Shown in pieces: positions 34,411-43,236 of a DNA stretch of 64,000 nucleotides. The stretch covers positions 1-64,000 of the forward strand of contig CAYTFW010000001.1 of NCBI GenBank assembly GCA_964437145.1, read 5' to 3'. The stretch comes from JAFAZJ01 sp964437145. Its GTDB lineage: Bacteria; Pseudomonadota; Alphaproteobacteria; Reyranellales; Reyranellaceae. Under the pieces are notes generated by a model that was not told where the DNA came from, made no database searches, and saw only the letters and a program-made list of their open reading frames with translations. Numbering within the stretch: the stretch's first letter is position 1; each line of letters begins with the position of its first letter. The translations under genes and the position numbers were made by a program.

Positions 34411-35432
34411 CGTGCCGGTGATTGCCGCGCCAGCCTTGCGCCCTCTGTCATTGCCACCATCTTGCGCCGTGCCAGCCCACGCGGCAGGGCGGAGAAGCCG
34501 CAATCGGCGGTGATGCGCAAGCGTTCGGCCGGCGCGTGTCTTAAGCACAGCGCGATGCGTTCGGCGATCTTCTGTGGTGACTCGATGTGGAAGTTTTTCA
34601 CGTCGAGCACGCCGACGCCGACATCGAAACGATTGGCCAACGCGCCCACGGTCTCGAGCTGGGCCATCTCGCGGTTGGCGTATTCGAGCGACACCTCCTC
34701 GGCGTCGAGCGTCAGCAGCGCCGGCACGAGGCGGGCGATGTCGCGGTCGGCCATCGGGCGGCCGGCGTTGTTGCCGAAGCAGACGTGGACCGCGCGGCGC
34801 ACGGCGAAGCCCGAGGGGGCGCGCTTGATCACGGCGACGCTGTCCTCCAGCGACAGGTCGAAGGGCCGTTCCGGCAGGCCGGGCTCGTCGAGCTGGATGT
34901 AGTCGGCGCCGGCCGCGATCAGACCCGTGAGTTCGGTGCGCACGATGCCCACCAGCTCCTCGATGATCGCGCCGGTGTCGCGGCCGCCGGCCTCCATGAA
35001 GCCGGCGAAGGTCAGCGGGCCGGGCAGGGCGACCTTGAGGTGGCGGCCGGGCGCCAGGCGCTTGAGCGCCTTGAACTCCTCGACCACGCCCAGGCCGTCG
35101 GGCGCGCTGACCACGCCGTCGGGCGTGAAATGCGGCGCCATGTCGTAGCCAGGGACGCCGAGCTTGCGCAGCGGCGGCACGCGCTTCAGACCGCGCAGCT
35201 TAGAGAAGACCTCGAAGACGAAGCGCTGTCGGCGCAGCTCGCCGTCGCTGATGATGTCCAGCCCGGCCTCGATCTGGTCGGCGATGGCGATGCGGGTGGC
35301 GTCCTCGTAAAGCTCGTCGAGATCGCCCGGCCCGAAATCGCCCTCGCGCGCGCGGCGCTGGCCGGAGATGAACCAGCCCGGCGAGGCATAGCTGCCGACG
35401 CCCATGGTCGGCAGGATGGGCAGCGCGTTCAT
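34407..35432 (-). CDS. MetE C-terminal-like (cobalamin-independent methionine synthase family) protein
   Basis: A 341-residue UROD/MetE-fold protein, equal to only the catalytic half of MetE. The zinc-ligand pattern is visible: VHVCFGN (His and Cys, about residue 225) and ITADCGF (Cys, about residue 318). It probably transfers a methyl group to a thiol or is a stand-alone core MetE. ATG at 35432 is used; the frame extends upstream through two REP pairs, which is not credible as protein. Confidence 0.85.
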   Translation of the reverse strand: MNALPILPTMGVGSYASPGWFISGQRRAREGDFGPGDLDELYEDATRIAIADQIEAGLDIISDGELRRQRFVFEVFSKLRGLKRVPPLRKLGVPGYDMAPHFTPDGVVSAPDGLGVVEEFKALKRLAPGRHLKVALPGPLTFAGFMEAGGRDTGAIIEELVGIVRTELTGLIAAGADYIQLDEPGLPERPFDLSLEDSVAVIKRAPSGFAVRRAVHVCFGNNAGRPMADRDIARLVPALLTLDAEEVSLEYANREMAQLETVGALANRFDVGVGVLDVKNFHIESPQKIAERIALCLRHAPAERLRITADCGFSALPRGLARRKMVAMTEGARLARQSPAR

Positions 35433-35526
35433 CGGTCGGCTCTCCGTTGTTCTCATCAGGCACTTTCGCATGTTTAACGTCCGCCGCGGTCGGCATCGCG
35501 ATCGCACGTCGCGCTCAAGGGGCTGG

Positions 35527-35588
35527 GGGCGCGCCACTCCAGTGGCGCGGCGGACGACCGACAAGACACGCCACTGGAGTGGCGCGCT
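35527..35588. repeat. Inverted REP pair, ccACTCCAGTgg subtype
   Basis: Hairpins GCGCCAC-TCCA-GTGGCGC (35531-35548) and CGCCAC-TGGA-GTGGCG (35569-35584) in opposite orientation. Same subtype as 9411-9475. Lies in the promoter-side gap of the MetE-like gene. Confidence 0.85.
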
Positions 35589-35607
35589 CCGACCGGGCGA
35601 CGACTTT

Positions 35608-35667
35608 TCGGGCCGCGTCGCTCCAGCGACGCATCTTGAGCGCCGCTGGAGCGGCGCGGCCCGAAGA
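35608..35667. repeat. Inverted REP pair matching the RAYT-flanking REPs
   Basis: Left hairpin GCGTCGC-TCCA-GCGACGC (35615-35632) preceded by TCGGGCC; right hairpin GCGCCGC-TGGA-GCGGCGC (from 35640) followed by GGCCCGAAGA, ending at 35667. The right half equals the REP at 44909-44936. The left half has a compensated change (C-G to T-A) that keeps the stem paired. Confidence 0.87.
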
Positions 35668-36006
35668 CAGGCGCCCAATTCATACGCGATAACCCCGCCG
35701 TGGGGGCGGCGGAAATGTCGATGCCGCAGCGATCGAACCCGCCGATAGCGCGCGCGTAGCGGCGGAAATAGGAGCGGCCACCCTCACGCGGTACAATCGG
35801 GGCGACTATGCCCTCAGGAGCCGCCCCTATGTCCCGTCGCGGCGGGATATCAGCCGATTGCCGTACCTGCGAAGCCGCCGTCGACCGCCTCGAGCGGGCT
35901 CGATTCCAACGCGTCGGCAAGCGCGCGCGGTGGCGCCATCCACCCATCGCATCCGCGCCGTCTGTCGTCGGCGAGGCCAGCGGCGGGATTGCGCCGACCA
36001 TAGAGA
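35668..36006. other. Gene-free stretch before the tandem repeats
   Basis: I see no convincing gene here. Open frames on both strands run through it and on into the repeat array, but they have no family resemblance and are Arg/Ala/Pro-rich, as expected of GC-rich non-coding DNA. A first ACCATAG heptamer occurs at 35997, just before the array. Confidence 0.5.
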
Positions 36007-36335
36007 ACCATAGAAACGGCGATGCGCAGCCATGCGGCGAGGCTGGCGAGTGGCCGTCCCGCACCATCGTAAACCATAGCAATGCGCCGCTTCGCCGTCC
36101 GGCGAGACGGGCGAACAGGACTCGCGCGCCATCGCAGACCATAGAAGCGGCGATACGCCGCCATGCGGCGAGGCTGGCGCGTGGGCGGCGCGCACCATCG
36201 CAAACCATAGCAATGGCGCCGCATCGCGGTCCGGCGAGACGGGCGAACAGGACTCGCGCACCATGGAAAACCATAGCAACGGCGACCCCCCGCCATCCGA
36301 CGGCGGGGCTATCGCCTATGGCTCCAGGCTTCGCC
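36007..36335. repeat. Tandem array of 66-bp units in alternating A/B types
   Basis: Units begin with ACCATAG at 36007, 36073, 36138, 36204 and 36270, a period of 65-66 bp. Odd units (type A) share the CCATGCGGCGAGGCTGGCG block and even units (B) share CCGGCGAGACGGGCGAACAGG, so the true period is an A-B dimer of about 131 bp. The last unit decays after ACCATAGCAACGGCGAC. No conserved protein frame results, because one unit is 65 bp long. Confidence 0.8.
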
Positions 36336-36475
36336 CGAGGCGCGTCGCCCCTCGCCGCGCTCGGCGCAGGTTCCGCGGCGCGTCTCGAAGGGGGGTGACA
36401 CGCTCAGTGTCGGTGGCCCATGCTTCGAGACGGCCGCAAGCCTCAAATCGCCCTGTGATAAACGGTGGGGAGTCC

Positions 36476-36495
36476 TTCCCCCGCGAGCGGGGGAA
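36476..36495. repeat. Short hairpin upstream of the panE-like gene
   Basis: TTCCCCCGC (36476-36484) is followed by GA and then GCGGGGGAA (36487-36495). It lies 22 bp before the panE-like start codon. It could be a terminator for anything entering from the repeat field, a dispersed repeat, or part of the leader. Confidence 0.5.
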
Positions 36496-36516
36496 CATAG
36501 TTGGGAGTGAAGGTTC

Positions 36517-37509
36517 ATGCGGGTGGTGATCGTCGGCGCGGGTGCGATCGGTGGCTGGCTGGGTGGTGGGCTGGCGCGCGCGGGTCATGACGTGGTGTTC
36601 CTGGCGCGTGGCCGTACCTTGGCGGCGCTGAATCGCAACGGGTTGATCGTGCGCGAGGGCGACAAATCGGCCGCGTACGAGGTCGAGGCGTCGGACGATC
36701 CGGCGAAGCTCGGGACCTGCGACTACGTCGTGCTGGCGCTGAAGGGTCAGGATGTCGCCGGCGTCGCGCCGACGCTGCGGCCGCTGTTCGGCGCCAATAC
36801 CGCTGTGGTCAGCACCATGAACGGCCTGCCGTGGTGGTTCCTCGATGGTTTTGGCGGGCCGCTGGCGGGACAGGTGCTGAACTCGGTCGATCCCCAGGGC
36901 GCGACGCTCGCCTCGATCGAGGGGCGGCGCGTGATCGGCGGCGTGGTGCATGGCTCGACCCGGCTCGATGCGCCCGGTGTCGTGCGTATCGTGAAGATCG
37001 ACCGACTGCTGCTGGGCGAGCCTGATGGTGAGGGCAGTACGCGGTTGGCGACGCTGGCCGAGGCCTTCGCCAAAGGCGACGTGCCCGTGGTGCAGACCGG
37101 CAACATCCGTATGGAGATCTGGGCCAAGCTGTGGGGCAACATGAACATGAACCCGCTCAGCGCTCTGTCGCGGGGGACGATGTCGCGCATGCTGGGTGAT
37201 CCGATGCTGTTCGGGCTGGCCGCCGGCATGATGCGCGAGATGGACGAGGTCGGCGCACGCATCGGGCTGAAGATGACCATGACGCCGGAGGATCGGTTGG
37301 CGCTAGCGGCGCGGCTGGGCGACTTCAAGACGTCGATGCTGCAGGATCTCGAGGCGGACCGGCCGCTGGAGGTCGAGCCGCTGCTCGGTGTCGTCGTCGA
37401 GCTGGCCGACGCGTTGAAACTTGAGTTGCCGCTGTGTCGCGGCGTGTTGGGTACGATCCGGCAGCTTGAAATTAGCCGGACCATGGCGAGGCAGGGAGGC
37501 GCGTCGTGA
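36517..37509 (+). CDS. 2-dehydropantoate 2-reductase-family protein (PanE/ApbA)
   Basis: A 330-residue ketopantoate-reductase-family oxidoreductase. The NADPH motif GAGAIGGWLGGGLARAGH is at residues 6-23, and the substrate-binding IWAKLWGNMNMNPLSALSR segment carries the conserved Lys/Asn. ATG at 36517 follows GGGAGTGAAGG. Its TGA overlaps the GTG of the dehydratase gene. In this operon it may reduce another 2-oxo acid rather than make pantoate (inference). Confidence 0.88.
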   Translation: MRVVIVGAGAIGGWLGGGLARAGHDVVFLARGRTLAALNRNGLIVREGDKSAAYEVEASDDPAKLGTCDYVVLALKGQDVAGVAPTLRPLFGANTAVVSTMNGLPWWFLDGFGGPLAGQVLNSVDPQGATLASIEGRRVIGGVVHGSTRLDAPGVVRIVKIDRLLLGEPDGEGSTRLATLAEAFAKGDVPVVQTGNIRMEIWAKLWGNMNMNPLSALSRGTMSRMLGDPMLFGLAAGMMREMDEVGARIGLKMTMTPEDRLALAARLGDFKTSMLQDLEADRPLEVEPLLGVVVELADALKLELPLCRGVLGTIRQLEISRTMARQGGAS

Positions 37510-39230
37510 GCAAGGGTATGCGCAAGGGATTGGCGACCTACGGCGATCCCGGTTTCTCGCTCTTCCTGCGCAAGGCCTTCATCAAGGCCATGGGCTTCAG
37601 CGACGACGCGCTCGACCGGCCGATCATCGGCATCACCAACACCTTCTCCGATTTCAACCCGTGCCACGGCAACGTGCCGAGGCTGATCGAGGCGGTGAAG
37701 CGCGGCGTGATGCTGGCCGGCGGCCTGCCGATGGAATTCCCCACCGTCTCGATCGCCGAGTCGTTCTCCAATCCCACCAGCATGTTCCTGCGCAACCTGA
37801 TGGCCATGGACACGGAGGAGATGATCCGGGCCCAGCCGATGGACTCCGTCGTGCTGATCGGCGGCTGCGACAAGACGGTGCCGGCGCAGCTCATGGCCGC
37901 CGCCAGCGCCAACGTGCCGGCGATCATGCTGGTCACCGGGCCGATGCTGGTGGGTCACTACAAGGGCGAGGTGCTGGGCGCCTGCACCGATTGCCGCCGC
38001 CTGTGGGGACAGCATCGCGCCGGCGAATTCTCCGAAGCCGAGATCGAGGAGGTCAGCGGTCGCCTAGCGCCGACGCAAGGCACCTGCATGGTGATGGGCA
38101 CCGCCAGCACCATGGCCTGCATGACCGAGGCGCTGGGCATGTCGCTGCCGGGCACCGGCTCGATCCCGGCGACGCATGCCGATCGCTTCCGCGCCGCCGA
38201 GGCCACCGGCAAGCGCGCTGTCGAGATGGCCAAATCAGGCGGGCCGACGCCACAGCAGATCATGACCAAGGCGGCGTTCCGCAACGCGCTGGTGACCTTG
38301 CAGGCGCTGGGCGGATCGACCAACGGCCTGGTGCATCTCACCGCGGTGGCCGGCCGCTGCGGCATCAAGATCGATCTCGATGAGGTCGACGATCTCGGTC
38401 AGAAGGTGCCGGTGCTGGCCGACCTCAAGCCTTCCGGTTCGCACTATCTCGAGCACTTCCACTGGGCCGGCGGCACCATGCGCATGCTGCGCGAGCTCAA
38501 GGAGCTGCTGGCGCTCGACGCGCCGACGATCGATGGCGGCACGCTCGGCCGGTCGATCGACGCGGCGCAGGAGATTCCCGGCCAGACCATCATCCGCACC
38601 CGCCAGACCGCGCTCAGCGCCACCGGCGCCATGGCGGTGCTGCGCGGCAACCTCGCGCCCGGTGGCGCGATCATCAAGCAGTCGGCGGCGTCGCCCAAGC
38701 TGATGAGCCACGAGGGTCGCGCGGTGGTCTTCGAGTCGGTCGAGGACCTCACCAACCGCGTCGACGATCCCAACCTCGATGTGCGCGCCGACGATGTACT
38801 GGTGATGCGCAATGGCGGCCCACGCGGCGCGCCGGGCATGCCGGAAGCGGGCTACCTGCCGATCCCGCGCAAGCTGGCGCGCCAGGGCGTGAAGGACATG
38901 GTGCGCATCTCCGACGCGCGCATGTCGGGCACCGCCTTCGGCACCATCGTGTTGCACATCACGCCGGAGTCCGCGATCGGCGGTCCCCTCGGCCTGGTGC
39001 GCAGCGGCGATCGCATCAAGCTCGACGTGCCCAACCGGCGTATCGACATGCTGGTCGACGACGCGACCCTGGCGCAACGGCGCAAGGAATGGCAGCCGCC
39101 CAAGGAGATCGACGACACCGTGCGCGGCTATGCCGGGCTGTTCCAGCGCAGCGTGTTGCAGGCTGACGAAGGCTGCGACTTCGACTTCCTTGTCGACGGC
39201 CCGCGCACATCCCATGTGAAGCCGCGATGA
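37506..39230 (+). CDS. IlvD/Edd-family Fe-S dehydratase (sugar-acid or dihydroxy-acid dehydratase)
   Basis: A 574-residue dehydratase that removes water from a 2,3-dihydroxy acid to give a 2-oxo acid. Three Cys suited to hold a 2Fe-2S cluster are visible: Cys53 (DFNPCHGN), Cys121 (GGCDKTVPA) and Cys194 (QGTCMVMG). GTG start at 37506 overlaps the panE-like stop (GTGA). Neighbours are a 2-oxo-acid reductase and an extradiol dioxygenase, not ilvC/ilvB, so a catabolic sugar-acid dehydratase is as likely as IlvD itself. Confidence 0.88.
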   Translation: MSKGMRKGLATYGDPGFSLFLRKAFIKAMGFSDDALDRPIIGITNTFSDFNPCHGNVPRLIEAVKRGVMLAGGLPMEFPTVSIAESFSNPTSMFLRNLMAMDTEEMIRAQPMDSVVLIGGCDKTVPAQLMAAASANVPAIMLVTGPMLVGHYKGEVLGACTDCRRLWGQHRAGEFSEAEIEEVSGRLAPTQGTCMVMGTASTMACMTEALGMSLPGTGSIPATHADRFRAAEATGKRAVEMAKSGGPTPQQIMTKAAFRNALVTLQALGGSTNGLVHLTAVAGRCGIKIDLDEVDDLGQKVPVLADLKPSGSHYLEHFHWAGGTMRMLRELKELLALDAPTIDGGTLGRSIDAAQEIPGQTIIRTRQTALSATGAMAVLRGNLAPGGAIIKQSAASPKLMSHEGRAVVFESVEDLTNRVDDPNLDVRADDVLVMRNGGPRGAPGMPEAGYLPIPRKLARQGVKDMVRISDARMSGTAFGTIVLHITPESAIGGPLGLVRSGDRIKLDVPNRRIDMLVDDATLAQRRKEWQPPKEIDDTVRGYAGLFQRSVLQADEGCDFDFLVDGPRTSHVKPR

Positions 39231-39985
39231 GCGCTCTTCCGTCGATCTTCGTCTCGCACGGCTCGCCGATGATGGCGGTGACCGAATCACCGGCCCGTGC
39301 CTTCCTCGTCGCTTTGGGCAAGACACTGCCGCGGCCCAAGGCGATCGTCGTCGCCTCGGCGCATTGGGAGGAACACGGCGCCGTGGTCGGCGGCGCGTCG
39401 CAGCCCGGCACGATCCACGATTTCTACGGCTTCCCCGAGCCGCTCTACCGCATCCGCTATCCCGCGCCGGGCGATACCGCACTGTCGCGCCGGGTCGCCG
39501 ACATGCTGGAGACGACGATCGACGCCAAGCGCGGCTTCGATCACGGCGTCTGGAGCCCGTTGATCCTGATGTATCCCGAGGCCGACATCCCGGTGATCCC
39601 GGTGGCGCTCGACGAGTCGGGCGACGCGTCCCGGCATCTGGAGATCGGCCGCAAGCTCGCGCCCTTGCGCGAGGAGGGCGTGCTGGTGATGGGCAGCGGT
39701 TCCTTCACCCATAATCTCGGCGCCCTGCGCTCGACGCCGCCCGGCCAGCCGACGCCGGCTTGGACCACCGAGTTCATCGACTGGACGGTGAAGCGGCTCG
39801 AGGCCGGCGACACCGGTTCACTGGAAGGCTGGGAAGAGAAGGCGCCGCACGCGCACCAGAATCACCCGACGCCCGAACACTTCATGCCGCTCTTCGTCGC
39901 GGCGGGCGCCGGCGGCAAGGCCGAGCTGCTGCACGACAGCGTGCAACACGGCATCCTGGCCATGCACGCCTTCGCGTTTCACTGA
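39227..39985 (+). CDS. Class III extradiol dioxygenase (DODA/YgiD, LigB fold)
   Basis: A 252-residue LigB-fold dioxygenase resembling 4,5-DOPA extradiol dioxygenase. Metal His residues fit SHGSP (His about 11), SAHWE (about 46) and GFDHGVW (about 107). It opens an aromatic ring next to a catechol. The ATG overlaps the dehydratase TGA (ATGA). Third gene of the operon; an intradiol dioxygenase lies convergent. Confidence 0.9.
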   Translation: MSALPSIFVSHGSPMMAVTESPARAFLVALGKTLPRPKAIVVASAHWEEHGAVVGGASQPGTIHDFYGFPEPLYRIRYPAPGDTALSRRVADMLETTIDAKRGFDHGVWSPLILMYPEADIPVIPVALDESGDASRHLEIGRKLAPLREEGVLVMGSGSFTHNLGALRSTPPGQPTPAWTTEFIDWTVKRLEAGDTGSLEGWEEKAPHAHQNHPTPEHFMPLFVAAGAGGKAELLHDSVQHGILAMHAFAFH

Positions 39986-39995
39986 TTGGGAGTCG

Positions 39996-40553
39996 TCAAG
40001 CCTCGACGATGAAATCGAAGCGTGCGGAGATGACGGCCGCCATCTTGACCGCTCGCATCTGAAGCGACGGTTTGTAGAGCCCGTCACGCGCATTGCCGGG
40101 ATCGCCGGGGAAATAGAGCTGGGTCGTCAGCGTGCGGCCGCCCGGCGGCGTGACCTTCACATGATAGTGCGGCGTGCGGCCGGGGTAGCGCCCTGGCGCG
40201 ATGGTCTCGAAGCGCCAGGCGCCGCGGGCGTCCGTGATCTGATGCCCGCGCAGCTGGTAGCCCCGGTTGTCGTAGTCGCCGGCGGCGTCGGCATGCCAGA
40301 TGTCGACGATCGCGCCGCGCACCGGCTGGCAGTTGCGGGTCATCACCACGCCATCGAGGTCGACACGTTCGCCGCGAAGCTGGCCCGCGAGGTTCACACG
40401 CAGAGGCGAGCCGCCAAGGAAGAACGGGCCTTCGGTCTGCCGTTCGGTGGCGGTGATGCCCGGCGTGCAGGCGAGGGGCTGCGCCAGCGATGGTCCGGTG
40501 GCGGCGATCAGGCCGCCTGTGCCGAGAAGAAGGACATGCCGGCGCGACGGCAT
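39996..40553 (-). CDS. Exported intradiol ring-cleavage dioxygenase-like protein
   Basis: A 185-residue intradiol dioxygenase core (catechol/protocatechuate type) that uses Fe(III) held by two Tyr and two His. IVDIWHADAAGDYDNRGYQL (about residues 82-101) and RTPHYHVKV (about 125-133) supply the ligands. The N terminus (MPSRRHVLLLGTGG) is a twin-arginine-like signal, so it probably works in the periplasm. It lies 1 bp downstream of moaA on the same strand. Confidence 0.88.
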   Translation of the reverse strand: MPSRRHVLLLGTGGLIAATGPSLAQPLACTPGITATERQTEGPFFLGGSPLRVNLAGQLRGERVDLDGVVMTRNCQPVRGAIVDIWHADAAGDYDNRGYQLRGHQITDARGAWRFETIAPGRYPGRTPHYHVKVTPPGGRTLTTQLYFPGDPGNARDGLYKPSLQMRAVKMAAVISARFDFIVEA

Positions 40554-40554
40554 G

Positions 40555-41541
40555 TCAGCCGCCGGTAACGCTCATGTGCCGCGCCACGGCGGGCGCGCGG
40601 CGGCGGCGGTCGATGACGAAGTCGTGGCCCTTGGGCTTGCGCGCGATCGCCGCGTGGATCGCGTCGATCAGCTGCTCGTCGCTTTCGCTGGCGCGCAGCG
40701 GCGCGCGCAGATCGGCGGCGTCCTCCTGGCCCAGGCACATGTAGAGCGTGCCGGTGCAGGTGACGCGCACGCGATTGCAGGCTTCACAAAAATTGTGGGT
40801 CAAGGGCGTGATGAAGCCCAGTCGGCCGCCGGTCTCGGCGACCTTCACGTAGCGCGCCGGGCCGCCTGTGGTGAAATCGAGATCGGTCATGCTGAAGCGC
40901 CGCGCCAGGTCGGCGCGCACCATCGACAGCGGCAGGTACTGGTCGACGCGCTGCTCGCCGATCTCGCCCATCGGCATGACCTCGATGAACACCAGGTCCA
41001 TGCCGCGGCCATGGCTCCAGCGGATCAGCTCATCGAACTCCATGTCGTTGACGCCCTTCAGCGCCACGGCGTTGATCTTGATGTGCAGCCCGGCCTTCTG
41101 CGCCGCATCGATGCCGCGCATCACCTGGTCGAGGTCGCCCCAACGGGTCAAGGTGCGGAACTTGTCGCGATCGAGCGAATCCATCGAGACGTTCAGCCGC
41201 TTCACACCGCAATCCGCCAGCTCCTGGGCATACTTCGCCAGCTGGCTGCCATTGGTGGTCAGCGTCAGCTCCTCGAGCCCGTTGCCGAGCCGCTTCGACA
41301 GGCCGCGCACCAGCGACATCACGTTCTTGCGCACCAGCGGCTCGCCGCCGGTCAGCCGGAGTTTCTTCACGCCCAGGCTGATGAAGGCGCCGCACAGACG
41401 CTCCAGCTCCTCGAGCGACAGCAGATCGGCCTTGGGCAGGAAGGTCATGTCCTCGGCCATGCAGTAGACGCAGCGGAAATCGCAGCGATCCGTCACCGAG
41501 ACGCGCAGATAGGAAATGCGCCGGCCAAAGGGGTCGATCAT
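40555..41541 (-). CDS. moaA: GTP 3',8-cyclase MoaA
   Basis: A 328-residue radical-SAM enzyme for the first step of molybdenum-cofactor synthesis. The N-terminal Cys cluster is Cys20, Cys24 and Cys27 (TDRCDFRCVYCM); the C-terminal cluster lies in HNFCEACNRVRVTCTG...C; and the protein ends with the conserved Gly-Gly. ATG at 41541 is used; there is no strong Shine-Dalgarno and TATATT lies 10 bp upstream. No other moa gene is nearby. Confidence 0.95.
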   Translation of the reverse strand: MIDPFGRRISYLRVSVTDRCDFRCVYCMAEDMTFLPKADLLSLEELERLCGAFISLGVKKLRLTGGEPLVRKNVMSLVRGLSKRLGNGLEELTLTTNGSQLAKYAQELADCGVKRLNVSMDSLDRDKFRTLTRWGDLDQVMRGIDAAQKAGLHIKINAVALKGVNDMEFDELIRWSHGRGMDLVFIEVMPMGEIGEQRVDQYLPLSMVRADLARRFSMTDLDFTTGGPARYVKVAETGGRLGFITPLTHNFCEACNRVRVTCTGTLYMCLGQEDAADLRAPLRASESDEQLIDAIHAAIARKPKGHDFVIDRRRRAPAVARHMSVTGG

Positions 41542-41608
41542 GGAAACAATATAGGCACGGCTGGCCGCCTCGGCGACCCCCAATCCGTCTCGAATGTATC
41601 GCGCCGCG

Positions 41609-43231
41609 TCAAATCGCCGGCAACAGGCGGGTCAGGGCATCCAGCCTGTCGGCCTCGGCGAAGGGCTTGTCCCAGCGGATGCGGTGGACCCGGGGGAAGC
41701 GCATGGCGACGCCGGATTTGTGTCGGGTCGAGCGCTGGACGGCGTCAAAGGCGATCTCCAGCACCAGGCCGGGCTCGACCTCGCGCACCGGGCCGAAGCG
41801 GTTGGTGGTGTGGTCGCGCACCCATTTGTCCAGGCGCAGCAGCTCCTCGTCGGTGAAGCCGGAATAGGCCTTGCCCACTGGCACCAGCTCCTCGCCGCGC
41901 CAGCAGCCGAACGTGTAGTCGGAGTAGTAAGACGAGCGCTTGCCGTGGCCGCGCTGGGCGTACATCAGCACGCAGTCGGCTGTGAGCGCCGCGCGCTTCC
42001 ACTTGAACCACGGGCCCTTGGGTCGGCCGGCGAGGTAGGCGCTGTCGGCGCGCTTGAGCATCAGGCCCTCGATCTCGGCGGCGCGGGCGCCGGCGCGCAG
42101 CTCGGAAAGCTCGTCCCAGGTGGTGAAGCCGATCAGCGGCGAGAGATCGAAGGGACCGCGCGGCTTCTCGCCAAACCATGCCTCCAGCCGTGCGCGCCTT
42201 TCGTCGAAGCTCTGCGCGCGCAGATCCTCGCCGCCGAGGAACAGGGCGTCGTAGAGCCGGACATGCGCCGGGAAGTCGCGCAGCATCTTGGGCGTGATGG
42301 TCTTGCGGTTGAGCCGCTGCTGCAGGTCGTTGAACGGCGCGATGGCCAACGTGCCGCCAGACGGGTGCGCCACCAGCAGCTCGCCGTCGAGGACCGCGTC
42401 GAACTCCATGGCCTCGACGATGTCGGGGAAGGCCGAGGTCGCATCGTCACCGCCGCGCGTGAAGATGCGGCGCTGTTCGCCGCCTGAGGCGAGCTGGACG
42501 CGGACGCCGTCCCATTTCCACTCCGCGCGATAGGCGAGCGGATCGAAGGTCGGCAGCTCCGCTTCATCCAGCGGGTTGGCCAGCATCAAGGGCCGGAACA
42601 CCGCCGTCGCGCCGGACACCGCCGGACGTGGCGCGCCTTTGGTCAGCCAGTCGAATAGCGATTTGTAGGGCGGCTTGAGCCCATGCCAGACCTCCTCGAC
42701 GTCGTCGACGCTGACGCCGCCCAAATCGGCCGCCGCCTGCTTGGCCAGCCGCGCCGAGACACCGACCCGCAACGCCCCCGTCACCAGCTTGATCAGCGCC
42801 CAGCGGCCGGTGGCGTCGAGTTCGTCGAACCATCCTTCGATCAGCCTGGGTGTCTCGCGTTTCGACGTCAGGCGTAATCTGTCGACGACTTCGCCGAGCG
42901 ACGGCGGCGGCCGGTTGTGGCCGCTCTGCAGCCCAGTCCCATCGGCATCGGGGCTGACATTGGCGTCCCAGACCAGCGACAGCGTCTCGGCGAGGTCGCC
43001 GACATAGTCGTAGGATAGGGTGAACAGCGTCTCGCCCAGGCGCTGGACGCCGAACTCGCGCAGCAGTGCCGGCTTGGCATTGGGCAGATCGAGCGTGCCC
43101 GTGAGCGCCGCCAGCGCGTAACCGCGATCGGGATCGGGCGTCGCGGCAAGGTACGTTGTGATCAGCCTGAGCTTGGCGTTGCGCGCGGGCTGGAAGGCCA
43201 GTGAATCCAGCAGCTCGGCGAAACGCTGCAT
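41609..43231 (-). CDS. ATP-dependent DNA ligase of the exonuclease-helicase repair cluster
   Basis: A 540-residue ATP-dependent DNA ligase. The nucleotidyl-transfer motif KxDG is in EWKWDGVRVQ (about residue 213), after an N-terminal DNA-binding domain, and FKWKRAALTADCV carries motif V. It belongs to the ligase linked to cisplatin and DNA-damage response in Proteobacteria. The exonuclease gene ends 5 bp upstream on the same strand, so they form a unit. Cytoplasmic. Confidence 0.92.
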   Translation of the reverse strand: MQRFAELLDSLAFQPARNAKLRLITTYLAATPDPDRGYALAALTGTLDLPNAKPALLREFGVQRLGETLFTLSYDYVGDLAETLSLVWDANVSPDADGTGLQSGHNRPPPSLGEVVDRLRLTSKRETPRLIEGWFDELDATGRWALIKLVTGALRVGVSARLAKQAAADLGGVSVDDVEEVWHGLKPPYKSLFDWLTKGAPRPAVSGATAVFRPLMLANPLDEAELPTFDPLAYRAEWKWDGVRVQLASGGEQRRIFTRGGDDATSAFPDIVEAMEFDAVLDGELLVAHPSGGTLAIAPFNDLQQRLNRKTITPKMLRDFPAHVRLYDALFLGGEDLRAQSFDERRARLEAWFGEKPRGPFDLSPLIGFTTWDELSELRAGARAAEIEGLMLKRADSAYLAGRPKGPWFKWKRAALTADCVLMYAQRGHGKRSSYYSDYTFGCWRGEELVPVGKAYSGFTDEELLRLDKWVRDHTTNRFGPVREVEPGLVLEIAFDAVQRSTRHKSGVAMRFPRVHRIRWDKPFAEADRLDALTRLLPAI

Positions 43232-43236
43232 GGCGT

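Noticed and set aside
35433..35678. N-terminal extension of the MetE-like protein
   Set aside because: It would translate two REP pairs, giving Arg-rich sequence foreign to the family.
36007..36335. CRISPR array
   Set aside because: The period is 66 bp but nearly the whole unit repeats, without unique spacers, and no cas genes are near.
35808..36398. Open frames on both strands through the tandem repeats
   Set aside because: One repeat unit is 65 bp, so no frame keeps a repeated peptide; no ribosome-binding site or family supports a protein.
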